Assembly: GCA_021798635.1 (NCBI GenBank)
Contig: JAJZGH010000022.1
Coordinates: 1-28,398 of the forward strand
Length of the DNA stretch: 28,398 nt
Direction: 5' to 3'
Origin: Planctomycetota bacterium
GTDB lineage: Bacteria > Planctomycetota > Phycisphaerae > WQYP01
The position numbers and the translations under genes are program-made. The notes beneath the pieces were generated by a model, which was not told the origin of the DNA, ran no database searches, and saw only the letters and a list, made by a program, of their open reading frames with translations. The first letter of the stretch is position 1. Each line of letters opens with the position of its first letter. Below are positions 16,487-24,632 of the stretch, piece by piece.

Positions 16487-16516
16487 TCGACAAGCAAGGG
16501 GACCGATGGTTATAAT
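16487..16516 (+). promoter_or_regulatory. Promoter for the TPR protein gene
   Basis: TCGACA (16487-16492), an 18-base spacer and a perfect TATAAT (16511-16516) precede the TPR gene. The predicted transcript start near 16523 leaves a leader of about 60 bases ending in AAAGGAG. Confidence 0.6.
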
Positions 16517-16584
16517 ACAAGGTGATCCTGATCCTTCTTGGCTGAAAAATGCTTGGGCCTGCGGCATATTAAAGGAGTCCACCG

Positions 16585-17979
16585 ATGAAAATGCGTTTTG
16601 TCTCGTTGGCCGGTGTTCTAATCGCATTAGCCGCTTCAGCATTGCATGCCGATACCATTACGCTTACCGATGGCCGGGTAATCCAAGGGCACCTTGACCG
16701 AAACGGCAATAAGTACGTCATTACGCCGAACCAAGGCCCCGTATTTGAGGTACCGGTCAAGGATCTGGCGGGCATTGAACTCGGCGGCCCAGCCACCCCG
16801 GCGACTGCGGCAAAAAATGCGTTCAGCGCTCTGCAATACAATATCGGCCGACAAACCAGTCTGGATACCATTATTAAATCCATCAGTGATTATATGGCCC
16901 ACTACCAGCACTCCGCATTTCTGAAAAAGGCCCAGGCAGAGCTAACGCAGTACCAACAATATCGCTCGCTGGGATTTGTCCGATTTGACGGCAAGTGGGT
17001 TTCCGCCCAGCAGGTAAAAGCCTTGAAAGCACAGTCCACGGCCAAGATGAAAATGGCCTTGTCTAACTACAAGGCCGGAAAATTTGAGGCCGCCCGCGTG
17101 CTGGCGCAAGCGGCCTTAAAAATAAATCCCAGTGACGGCAAGGCGCTAATTATTCTTGGTGCGTTGGACTATCGGGCGGGCAATTTTACCGCTGCAGCGC
17201 GGCACTTTTCCGCGGTATTGGCAAAAAACCCAAAAAATGTCATCGCCAATAATGATTTGGCCATTACCGCTTATCATCAGCGGCAGCAGCCGCGTGCCTT
17301 GGTTTGCTACCGCAAGGCCTTGAATCTCGACAGCGGCAACCGACTGTTACTGGACAATATTTTTATTGCGCTAAATCATTACTCGGGCAACCATGCCGCG
17401 ATGCTGTATCAAAACCTGCGCCATATGTTCACGCAGGCGGATGTGAAAATGCAGACTGCCATGGCTCGCCGGGGGCTGTACCGCCTCGGTGCCACGTGGG
17501 TCCCCACAGCAATGCACAAGCAAATGGCAGTCAAAATGGCCTATTATGAAAAACAGAAAAGTGCCCTGCAGGCCCAATATGATTCCGCGCGGTTATATTT
17601 GCAGGGCGTAGAGCAGCAAATTCAACAGCTTGTTACGCAGATCAATTCCCTTAATGCGTCGATCGGATACCTGCAGGTAGCGCAAAATTACAGTTATATG
17701 CAGACCGGTTTTGTAGACTTAAATAACCAAGCTTTGATGAGCGGCTACACCGCCCAACTAACCGAAGCACAAATCCAGAGAACCAAACTGCAAAGGAGAG
17801 AGGTTTCCACCATAACAGCACTCAAACAAATGCGGCTTCAGGCCAAGCTGTTGGAAAAATCCGCTCCGGCCAGAGCGTTTATGGTGCATCAGCGCATGAT
17901 GCTGCCCGGGGATTTAACCCATGTGCCGCCGCCGGCCCCACTCATGGTGGCGGCCCCAAAGTTCAAGCTTAAAGAATAA
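16585..17979 (+). CDS. Periplasmic TPR and coiled-coil protein, function unknown
   Basis: The product has 464 residues. Residues 1-22 are a signal peptide ending at ALHAD. Residues about 23-66 form a small beta segment ('DTITLTDGRVIQGHL...YVI', 'VFEVPVKDLAGIEL') like those found in planctomycete exported proteins. Residues about 150-265 hold three tetratricopeptide repeats ('NYKAGKFEAARVLAQAALKI', 'DYRAGNFTAAARHFSAVLA', then 'RALVCYRKALNLD'), a protein-binding scaffold. The last 150 residues are rich in Gln, Leu and Lys and look like a coiled coil, with a Pro-rich tail. AAAGGAG lies 7 bases before the ATG. It is divergent from the autotransporter gene and overlaps the YlbF-family gene tail to tail. 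A role in envelope assembly is only a guess. Confidence 0.8.
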   Translation: MKMRFVSLAGVLIALAASALHADTITLTDGRVIQGHLDRNGNKYVITPNQGPVFEVPVKDLAGIELGGPATPATAAKNAFSALQYNIGRQTSLDTIIKSISDYMAHYQHSAFLKKAQAELTQYQQYRSLGFVRFDGKWVSAQQVKALKAQSTAKMKMALSNYKAGKFEAARVLAQAALKINPSDGKALIILGALDYRAGNFTAAARHFSAVLAKNPKNVIANNDLAITAYHQRQQPRALVCYRKALNLDSGNRLLLDNIFIALNHYSGNHAAMLYQNLRHMFTQADVKMQTAMARRGLYRLGATWVPTAMHKQMAVKMAYYEKQKSALQAQYDSARLYLQGVEQQIQQLVTQINSLNASIGYLQVAQNYSYMQTGFVDLNNQALMSGYTAQLTEAQIQRTKLQRREVSTITALKQMRLQAKLLEKSAPARAFMVHQRMMLPGDLTHVPPPAPLMVAAPKFKLKE

Positions 17980-17984
17980 GCTTG
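17964..17984. terminator. Symmetric hairpin spanning the overlapping stop codons
   Basis: CAAGCTTA (17964-17971) and TAAGCTTG (17977-17984) form a perfect 8-bp stem around AAGAA. It contains both stop codons of the tail-to-tail overlapping genes. There is no GC-rich core or long T-run, so its action as a terminator in both directions is uncertain. Confidence 0.35.
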
Positions 17985-18364
17985 GACGCGGCAGGCTGTT
18001 GAATTTGTTCAGATGATGACGCCTCCGGCTGATTGATGCCGGCGGTGATGGCCTCCTGCACTTTGCGCATAAGCTCCATGTATTGCATTTGCGAACCAAT
18101 AAGTTTTTTCAGCAGCGGGTGCATGGCCACACTTTGTTGCAGGGATTGCGCCTTTTGCTTTTCGGCAATCTCAATGGGCTGCATAGAGGCTTCTTTCATG
18201 GATAATTGCTCCATGAGCTGCTCAAACTGCTCCAGCAGACTTTTGGCTCCGATGTCCAATTCAAGCTGACGCGATAGTTCTCTGTATTCTTTGATGGCAT
18301 CCTGGTTGCCGATCAATTCGCCAAGTTTTCGGGCTTCCGCCAATAACACATAATCTTCAGCCAC
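17969..18364 (-). CDS. YlbF/YmcA-family (Com_YlbF) helical protein
   Basis: This 131-residue all-helical protein fits the Com_YlbF pattern: 'LLAEARKLGELIGNQDAIKEYRELSRQL' at the N terminus, a Gln/Glu-rich middle helix, then 'HPLLKKLIGSQMQYMELMRKVQEAI'. In Bacillus, family members form a complex with YaaT that guides RNase Y and affects competence and sporulation; no such role is shown here. The start is taken as GTG 18364 because AAAGGAG lies 6 bases upstream and the family motif begins directly after. The frame upstream to 18427 lacks a ribosome site. The Ser/Gln-rich C terminus is not conserved. It overlaps the TPR gene by 11 bases tail to tail. Confidence 0.7.
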   Translation of the reverse strand: MAEDYVLLAEARKLGELIGNQDAIKEYRELSRQLELDIGAKSLLEQFEQLMEQLSMKEASMQPIEIAEKQKAQSLQQSVAMHPLLKKLIGSQMQYMELMRKVQEAITAGINQPEASSSEQIQQPAASKLIL

Positions 18365-18490
18365 CGGAATCTCCTTTATCGGGTGTGCACATTCACTTTC
18401 CTTAGTATAGCGGGTCTTTATCCACACACAAATTCACACCGCCCCGCTCACGCACGCAAGGTCCATCATTTTTCGGTGCCGTCCGCCTCA

Positions 18491-18877
18491 TTACTTGCGA
18501 GTCGCAGCAGGCTTGGTTGCCGGGACTGCTTCTTCATGTACCTGCATGGTCGTCGTAGTCGGGGGTGGTGGTGGCGGCGGCGCGGCGGACGCGGCCGTGG
18601 CATGGGGTGCCAGCACACTTAACACTGTATCCACATGCGGTTTGCCGTTGCGGGTATTGGGCAGGGTTACTACCACCAGCGCGTGCGGTCCGGGGGCATT
18701 ATAGAGCGAGGCTTGGCCATCGTTATAGCCTGACGGAGACCGCAGGGCGGATTGCGGCCGCAAGGGAGCTTTTCCACACCCCGCCAGTGCCAAAATTCCG
18801 CCGGCCAGAATAAGGGTAGCCAATGCACTGGTGCCGCTTGCCGTGTTAAAGCGCGTTGAGAATTTATTGTGCGCCAT
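18491..18877 (-). CDS. Small lipoprotein, unknown function, coupled to trpB
   Basis: The 128-residue protein has a lipoprotein signal: a charged start, a hydrophobic stretch and the lipobox LAGC with Cys at about residue 34. The mature part has no family I recognise. It contains a short beta-like stretch 'HALVVVTLPNTRNGKPHVDTV' and a Pro run followed by Thr run ('PPPPPPP TTTT') near residues 99-110, which looks like an unstructured linker. The ATG lies one base after the trpB stop (TAACATG), with GAGG 7 bases upstream, so it is probably co-translated with trpB. It is probably anchored in a membrane facing the periplasm. Confidence 0.7.
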   Translation of the reverse strand: MAHNKFSTRFNTASGTSALATLILAGGILALAGCGKAPLRPQSALRSPSGYNDGQASLYNAPGPHALVVVTLPNTRNGKPHVDTVLSVLAPHATAASAAPPPPPPPTTTTMQVHEEAVPATKPAATRK

Positions 18878-18878
18878 G

Positions 18879-20183
18879 TTACACCCTCTTTTCCGCGGCA
18901 GATTGTTCGTCGATCAGCCGCGATACTTCCATACAATCTTTATCACCACGACCACTTAAATTGACAATTAAGATCTGATCCTTACGCATCGTGCCTGCTA
19001 GTTTAACGGCGTAAGCGATGGCATGGGCGGATTCCAATGCCGGTATGATTCCCTCGCGCCTCGCCAAAAGGCTGAACGCCTCCAGCGCCTCGGTGTCGGA
19101 GATGCTGACGTACTCTACGCGGTGGGTATCTTTCCAATAGGCGTGCTCGGGTCCTACGCCGGGATAATCTAATCCGGCGCTGACGCTGTGAACATCGGCC
19201 GTTTGTCCGTCAGTATTTTGCAGAACATACGAAAGGGATCCATGCAGCACCCCGGGCTGCCCCATGCTTAAGGATGCGGCGTGTTCTCCGGCCATCATGC
19301 CGCGCCCGCCGGCCTCAACGCCAAAGAGTTTAACTTTTGCATCATCCACGAAGGGGTAGAACATACCCGCGGCATTGGACCCCCCACCGACGCACGCCAC
19401 GATCGCATCCGGCAGGCACCCCAGCATTTCCAACGATTGGGCACGCGTTTCTTTGCCGATCACGCTTTGGAAATCACGGACAATCTGGGGAAACGGGTGC
19501 GGCCCCACCACGCTGCCAATAATGTAATGCGTGTGCTCAACAGAACCCATCCAGTCGCGCATCGCCTCATTGGTTGCATCTTTAAGTGTTCGTGAGCCGC
19601 TTTCCACCGGTACCACGCGTGCCCCCATAAGCCGCATGCGAAATACATTCAGCGATTGCCGGCGAATATCCTCCGAGCCCATGTAAACATCACATTGCAG
19701 ACCAAATGCCGCCGCAGCCGTAGCCGTGGCCACGCCGTGCTGCCCCGCGCCAGTCTCCGCGATCACCCGCTTTTTCTTCATTCTTAAGGTTAGCAGTCCC
19801 TGCCCGATGGTGTTGTTGATTTTATGCGCACCGGTATGCGCGAGGTCTTCACGTTTAAGGTAAATCTGTGCTCCGCCGGCCAGGTCTGTGAGGCGCTGTG
19901 CGAAATACAGCGGCGTTTTGCGTCCTACAAATTGTCGCAGGTAATATTCTAATTCCTTCTCAAACGCCGGGTCCTTCCTGGCGCGTTGATATTCATCGGA
20001 TAATTGGCGCACGGCGGCCATGAGTGTTTCAGGCACGTACACGCCCCCATAAGGGCCGAAATGGCCGGTGGCGTCGGGCACTTGGCTGGTGGCTACCGTT
20101 TTACCGACTGATTCGTGAATCGTTCGGGATGAAAGCCGATTGGCATCCGATGCTGAAGGCGGGGTAACTACCGTAGAACTCAT
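18879..20183 (-). CDS. trpB: Tryptophan synthase beta chain
   Basis: This PLP enzyme condenses indole with serine to make tryptophan. The core begins with '[15 protein letters not shown]' at residues 40-54. The PLP lysine K121 lies in '[19 protein letters not shown]'. '[12 protein letters not shown]' binds the PLP phosphate. At 434 residues it is longer than typical (about 395-410) because of a roughly 38-residue, Ser/Thr-rich N-terminal extension. The ATG at 20183 has AGGAG 5 bases upstream. Neither trpA nor any other trp gene is adjacent; the lipoprotein gene follows after one base. Confidence 0.97.
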   Translation of the reverse strand: MSSTVVTPPSASDANRLSSRTIHESVGKTVATSQVPDATGHFGPYGGVYVPETLMAAVRQLSDEYQRARKDPAFEKELEYYLRQFVGRKTPLYFAQRLTDLAGGAQIYLKREDLAHTGAHKINNTIGQGLLTLRMKKKRVIAETGAGQHGVATATAAAAFGLQCDVYMGSEDIRRQSLNVFRMRLMGARVVPVESGSRTLKDATNEAMRDWMGSVEHTHYIIGSVVGPHPFPQIVRDFQSVIGKETRAQSLEMLGCLPDAIVACVGGGSNAAGMFYPFVDDAKVKLFGVEAGGRGMMAGEHAASLSMGQPGVLHGSLSYVLQNTDGQTADVHSVSAGLDYPGVGPEHAYWKDTHRVEYVSISDTEALEAFSLLARREGIIPALESAHAIAYAVKLAGTMRKDQILIVNLSGRGDKDCMEVSRLIDEQSAAEKRV

Positions 20184-20209
20184 GGCAACTCCTGCAATAA
20201 CCTCCCTCC

Positions 20210-20239
20210 ATCATAGGAGCGGGACAATCATCCATGCAA
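20210..20239 (-). promoter_or_regulatory. Promoter for trpB
   Basis: TTGCAT (20234-20239), an 18-base spacer and TATGAT (20210-20215) lie on the minus strand. Transcription would start near 20203, leaving a very short leader of about 20 bases that carries GGAGG and AGGAG. Confidence 0.45.
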
Positions 20240-20343
20240 ATCCCAGAGCAGGGTGGTTACCAGCAGCCGGCGAGGGAGCGTTGCACGGAATCGCAGGGAT
20301 TAGACCCGCGTGCCGCCAGAGGAATCTATGGCGGGACCGGCCT

Positions 20344-21570
20344 TTACTTCTTAGTTCCTACCCATGCCAGCCGGTAAATGCAGCCGTTGGAATCGGAGCT
20401 GAATATCACAGATCCATCCGTATCTTCCAGACAGTTTACCGGGCGGGCCAACACCTTTTTGCCGTGACCCCCCAGGGTGGAAACCATGATCTCTGATCCA
20501 TACGGTTTGCCGGTCCAGGGATCGAATTTAATTAATTGCAGGCGGTAACCCACGAGTTTTACGCTGTCCCACGAACCGTGGCAACATACCATCGCATCGC
20601 CCATGCGGGCACCGTGGAATTTATTATTGGTAAAGAACAGAAAACTGATGGTGCTCCAGTGAGCACCCATATCGTACGACGGCACTACCGTTTCTGCCGC
20701 CAGCTTGATGATATTGGGATGGCCTGTTTTTTCAAACATTTTTACATATTCATAACGCGGAATGTCATTACCGGTGATAAACGGATGGCCGTAGAATTTG
20801 CCGCGAATGTAATGATTAAATTCCTCCGGCGGATTGTGATCCGTAATGGGTTGATTGGGCCATTTTTCGCCGAGCGGATGGCCGAACTGATCACTGCCTT
20901 CATCACAGCCCCACAACTGGTGCGTGCCGGGGCGGATCAGCAATTTTTCGGTATTGCGTATGCCGGTGCACCAGAGCGTTTTGCCGGTGCCGTCAAGATT
21001 GTACCGCCAGATTTTTTCCCGATCAGTCTTCATGATATCCGCCGCACTGTGCCACGGATCAATATTGCTCTGATCGCCCACGCTGGTGTAGAAATGCTTT
21101 CCGGTCACCAGCAGACTGCGGAACCAATGGGCACCGCCGTGCGGCAAGCCGCTTAATATCGTCGTAATTTTTCCGGCCTTGTTTTGCGTACCATCGTCGG
21201 GGGTTTTATAGACACCCGCGCTGGTGGCAAACCAGAGCCATCCATGGCGATACGCCATCGCCTGCACCAGACGGTAGCCGGTTAAGAACGTGTGCTTTAC
21301 CGTGTATTGCCCCTGGCTGTTCTCGCCGCTTAATACCAGAATCCGTCCGGGCCCCGGTTCGCTGACAAACAAGCGCCCATGGCCGTCATATTGCAGGAAG
21401 CGGCAATTGGCAATTCCTTTGGCCACAAGCGTGACCCGATATCCAGGGCGTACCGTGAATGGCGGCACGCCGGGGCCAACGGTGCCATTGCCGGCGGCGG
21501 CTACAGGTGCCGTCAGGGCCGCAACAAATAGAAGGCAGGACCAGGCCAATGATTTAGCAGTTGTGAACAT
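20344..21570 (-). CDS. Exported sorbosone/glucose dehydrogenase-like beta-propeller protein
   Basis: The 408-residue product has a signal peptide at residues 1-25 (ending APVAAAG) and a six-bladed propeller. 'RFLQYDGHGRLFVSEPGPGRILVL' and 'GGAHWFRSLLVTGKHFYTSVGD' resemble the L-sorbosone dehydrogenase and soluble glucose dehydrogenase group. Later blades include 'GIRNTEKLLIRPG' (GxRNxxGL-like) and 'AMVCCHGSWD'. These proteins usually use PQQ to oxidise sugars in the periplasm; PQQ binding is not proven here. The ATG at 21570 has AGGAG 8 bases upstream. The open frame to 21663 overlaps the upstream gene and lacks a site. It lies 56 bases after the methyltransferase-GT gene and may share its transcript. 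Confidence 0.8.
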   Translation of the reverse strand: MFTTAKSLAWSCLLFVAALTAPVAAAGNGTVGPGVPPFTVRPGYRVTLVAKGIANCRFLQYDGHGRLFVSEPGPGRILVLSGENSQGQYTVKHTFLTGYRLVQAMAYRHGWLWFATSAGVYKTPDDGTQNKAGKITTILSGLPHGGAHWFRSLLVTGKHFYTSVGDQSNIDPWHSAADIMKTDREKIWRYNLDGTGKTLWCTGIRNTEKLLIRPGTHQLWGCDEGSDQFGHPLGEKWPNQPITDHNPPEEFNHYIRGKFYGHPFITGNDIPRYEYVKMFEKTGHPNIIKLAAETVVPSYDMGAHWSTISFLFFTNNKFHGARMGDAMVCCHGSWDSVKLVGYRLQLIKFDPWTGKPYGSEIMVSTLGGHGKKVLARPVNCLEDTDGSVIFSSDSNGCIYRLAWVGTKK

Positions 21571-21626
21571 CTTCCAAACTCCTGTATTGAACCGCGTCAA
21601 TATACTGCCCGAAGTTTTTCGGCGCG

Positions 21627-23114
21627 TCAAATGAACGTCATTTTTTTTGCCGCCACGCCACACATCTTGAATAGCAGCAGCCCGTGTCGAAAACGGGAGA
21701 TATTTGTTTGTCCATACGTGCGCTGCTTGTAATGCACGGGAATGTCCATGATTTTGAGATTCAACCGCGCAGCCCCAAAAAGCAGATCAAAATCACCAAA
21801 GGGATCAAAATCGCCAAAATACTCCCGATTGGCCGCAATGCGCAGATAATCCGAGCGCCGCAGAACTTTGGTTCCGCAGAGCGTATCACGTAAACGCTGG
21901 CCCAGCAGATACGTAAAGAGCATCCCAAACGATTTATTGGCGATCATATTCAAAAATTGCATCGCCTGATCTTCCATGGGATAAACCAGCCGCGATCCGT
22001 TGGCAAATTCGCAACGATTCTGATGTACGGCCTGGACAAACCTCGGCAATTCTTCCGGGGGCACCGATAAATCACCATCGAGAATCACCAGTATTTCGCC
22101 CGTGGCCCGGGAAAAGCCCAGCCGCACGGCATCTCCCTTGCCGCGCCCGGTTTGCTTGATGGCCATGAGCTTCATCGGCCCGTCATACGCCTTGACCGCC
22201 TGCTGCACCACTTCCCAGGTATCATCGGTGCTGTTGCCTTCCACAAAAATAAGTTCCTGCACATCAGCCATCATGGGAATGCGCCCCAGCAGGGACGCGA
22301 TATTTCCGGATTCATTTCTTAGTGGAACGACCACACTGACGGAGGCGGGCATGCGCGGCGGCGGCGAATGATCCAGCGGCCGGGCGATGGTCAGCAGGGA
22401 TAGGTCCAGGTGCCGTAAGCCCGGCAGCGGTGCCACCCACCGATTCAGGAAATTACTTAAAAAGGGGACGCCCAACGGGGCGATAACCGCCGGGGTCTGC
22501 CGCACCACTTGCATTCCGCCCTGCACTAAAAGATTCTCCAATTCATCCCGCGGCAACCAGCTTTCATCGGGTGTGGTGAACTTACGCCCCAGCATTTCCG
22601 CCGCCCGCAGGATGGGCGTCCAGAGGCGGCTGCACGTGCAAAAAATAATTCGCGTGCGGTCGTGGCATACCTGCCTTATGGCATGTAGTACCGTGTGAAG
22701 ATCATATATTTCCTGCAGGACGCCGTTACAAATCACATAGTCAAACTGCGGAAGATTCAGAGCACCCAAATCCTCCACCGCCGTTTCATGAAAGGTGAAA
22801 TGCGGATAGCGTGAACGCGCCGTTTCCACAGCTACCGAGTCAATATCCAACCCCACACCCAGCGTTGGTGAAAGTGCCGCCAACAAATCGCCGCCGCCGC
22901 ATCCGATTTCCAGCACACTGGAACCCGGCAAAACCTGGTGCGCTATAAGCGCATGGATGGTGTCATGGTAATAGCGATTTTTTTTGTGGCTTACCGCCAA
23001 CTGCGGATGATATTTCTGCCGATATTCGCGCAACGCCAACCGCTGCCGCACATCGGGAGGCAACGGATCGACTATGCCGGTGGGGCCGATTATGGTCTGG
23101 TCATCTGAAGACAC
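21627..23114 (-). CDS. Methyltransferase-GT2 glycosyltransferase fusion
   Basis: The 495-residue protein joins two domains. Residues about 55-165 are a class I SAM methyltransferase ('VLEIGCGGGDLL' at 67-78, acidic 'GLDIDS' at 88-93). Residues about 258-490 are a family 2 glycosyltransferase ('VSVVVPLRNESGNI' at 259-272, 'VEGNSTDDTW', and the metal-binding 'LDGDLS' at 345-350). 'YGQTNISRFRHG' near 467-478 is common in polyprenyl-phosphate sugar transferases. No membrane helix is obvious. GTG at 23114 is the start; its site is weak (GGTG). It lies between tig and the sorbosone-dehydrogenase-like gene, gaps 60 and 56 bases. A job in sugar transfer onto a lipid or surface glycan is inference. 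Confidence 0.85.
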   Translation of the reverse strand: MSSDDQTIIGPTGIVDPLPPDVRQRLALREYRQKYHPQLAVSHKKNRYYHDTIHALIAHQVLPGSSVLEIGCGGGDLLAALSPTLGVGLDIDSVAVETARSRYPHFTFHETAVEDLGALNLPQFDYVICNGVLQEIYDLHTVLHAIRQVCHDRTRIIFCTCSRLWTPILRAAEMLGRKFTTPDESWLPRDELENLLVQGGMQVVRQTPAVIAPLGVPFLSNFLNRWVAPLPGLRHLDLSLLTIARPLDHSPPPRMPASVSVVVPLRNESGNIASLLGRIPMMADVQELIFVEGNSTDDTWEVVQQAVKAYDGPMKLMAIKQTGRGKGDAVRLGFSRATGEILVILDGDLSVPPEELPRFVQAVHQNRCEFANGSRLVYPMEDQAMQFLNMIANKSFGMLFTYLLGQRLRDTLCGTKVLRRSDYLRIAANREYFGDFDPFGDFDLLFGAARLNLKIMDIPVHYKQRTYGQTNISRFRHGLLLFKMCGVAAKKMTFI

Positions 23115-23121
23115 ACTTCAC

Positions 23122-23173
23122 CCCGCGGCCCATCAGTTTGGCCGGCTAATATGAGGAAGGCGCTTGCCGCGGG
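23122..23173 (-). promoter_or_regulatory. Long-range stem over the tig to methyltransferase-GT gap
   Basis: On the minus strand GCCGCGGG/CCCGCGGC arms (23166-23173 and 23122-23129) are perfect over 8 bp and enclose the gap between the two genes. The downstream arm lies just 5' of the weak GGGGTGAAGT site of the GTG start. It could limit translation of the second gene or trim the transcript. A smaller competing GGCC/GGCC pairing is also possible. Confidence 0.35.
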
Positions 23174-23174
23174 C

Positions 23175-24632
23175 TTAAGCCTGTGGAGCCGCAGCTTCAC
23201 CGGACGACGATTGCTGCGATTGTTCCGCCGCCTGTGGTGCGGCCTGTTGCGCAGCCAGCGAAGCCCGCAGTTCATCCTGCTCGCGTTTCCATTGTGCTTC
23301 ATCGATTTCAACGGTCTTGCACTGTTCTACAATGCGATCCAGAACTTTACGCTGCAGCAGATCGGCACGTACCGATTCCAACTGTCCCGCTTTGTTCATG
23401 CGGCTTAACAGCAGTTCCGGACGCATGCCGTTCATGTCCGCAATGGCCGCGACTTCCGCATTGATTTCTTCGTTTTGCACTTCAAGCCCGAATTTGTCAG
23501 CCAGACGCATGATAATAGCGTCCAGTTTCGCGCGAGGCTCAGAGGCAGCGCGCATCCGTTCCACCATCTCCGCAGTCAGTTCCGGCTGTTGCCCAGCCTG
23601 TGCCGCCTGCTGCATGACGCTTTGCGCCAGTTGCCCGGTCGCACGGGTTACCAGTGAGGATGGAACTTCAATTTGGATGACGTCACGAAGCTTCTCCGCA
23701 GCCTGCTCGCGCAGGAGCCGAGCGCCTTCACTCTTCAAACGTTCTTCAATCGCGCGTTGCAGTGATTCATTAAGATCCGTGAGGCCGTCAAACCCGTTGG
23801 CTTTGGCAAGTTCTTCCGTAAGCTCCGGCTTCACCCGCCGCTGGATTTTGGTGATCTTAAGTTCCACCGTCGCCTTCTGTCCGCGCAGATCCTCGCGCTT
23901 ATAGGTATCCGGCAGGGTCACGTCAATGCGCACAGCGACATCTACTTTGGCCCCTCGCAGGTGGCCGTCAAACCCGGTGATTTCAATACCGGCAATGTTA
24001 TGCTCCGGTGTGAAGTGAACATGCCGGTGTGGGAACGCCTCAATTACCGCGCCGGATTGATCCAGAAGTTGCACGTCGGCATCAATATGATCTTCCGGAT
24101 CGCCGATTTCCGGCACGTCCTGCATTTCCGCCAGATTACCGCGTAAATGTTCCTTGGCCAGGTTGATCCGTTCTTCGGTTACTGCCAAGGCGGGTTTTTT
24201 TAATTCAAAGGTTGAAAGATCCGGCAGCGCGAATTCCGGTAGAACTTCAAATTCCACGGAGAATTTCATGGGACCGCTTTCCGGAACTTCCGGTTGGGCC
24301 GGCTCAAATTTTGGTTCGCTTAGCGGCTGAATGTTGTTGTTCTCCATGGCCTCGGAGAGCGCCTCAGAAACAACCTGCGAGCGCACATCATTGGAGATAT
24401 CCGCCTTGAACCGCTTTTCCAGCAACCTCCGGGGAACGCGCCCTTTGCGAAATCCCGGCAGCGCCGCGTCTTTTACCAGGGTTTTAAGCACCGTGTCATA
24501 TTTACCCTTGATCCGCGATTCCGGAATTCCGATATTAATTTTACGCAGCACACTGCTGGATTCTTCAATCTGAATTTCCAACGGTTCGGCCTGTGTGGCG
24601 ATCTCGGTGCTGCTTTGAACTGTGTCTTCCAT
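23175..24632 (-). CDS. tig: Trigger factor chaperone
   Basis: It is a ribosome-bound chaperone and prolyl isomerase for nascent chains. The ribosome-docking signature is 'LPGFRKGRVPRRLLEKRF' near residues 54-71 (family GFRxGKxP). A middle FKBP-like domain follows ('GFDGHLRGAKV', 'VTLPDTYKREDLRGQKATVEL'), and then a long helical C domain with a Gln/Ala-rich tail. The isomerase domain is divergent. The start is ATG 24632 (MEDTVQ) with GGAG 6 bases upstream; the frame opens at 24656 without a site. At 485 residues it is somewhat longer than the usual 430-450. It heads a minus-strand run with the methyltransferase-GT and sorbosone-like genes. No clpP or clpX follows. Confidence 0.92.
   Translation of the reverse strand: MEDTVQSSTEIATQAEPLEIQIEESSSVLRKINIGIPESRIKGKYDTVLKTLVKDAALPGFRKGRVPRRLLEKRFKADISNDVRSQVVSEALSEAMENNNIQPLSEPKFEPAQPEVPESGPMKFSVEFEVLPEFALPDLSTFELKKPALAVTEERINLAKEHLRGNLAEMQDVPEIGDPEDHIDADVQLLDQSGAVIEAFPHRHVHFTPEHNIAGIEITGFDGHLRGAKVDVAVRIDVTLPDTYKREDLRGQKATVELKITKIQRRVKPELTEELAKANGFDGLTDLNESLQRAIEERLKSEGARLLREQAAEKLRDVIQIEVPSSLVTRATGQLAQSVMQQAAQAGQQPELTAEMVERMRAASEPRAKLDAIIMRLADKFGLEVQNEEINAEVAAIADMNGMRPELLLSRMNKAGQLESVRADLLQRKVLDRIVEQCKTVEIDEAQWKREQDELRASLAAQQAAPQAAEQSQQSSSGEAAAPQA

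Noticed and set aside
23317..23904. 195-codon plus-strand frame rich in Ser and Arg inside tig
   Set aside because: Shadow of the trigger factor gene; no independent start signal.
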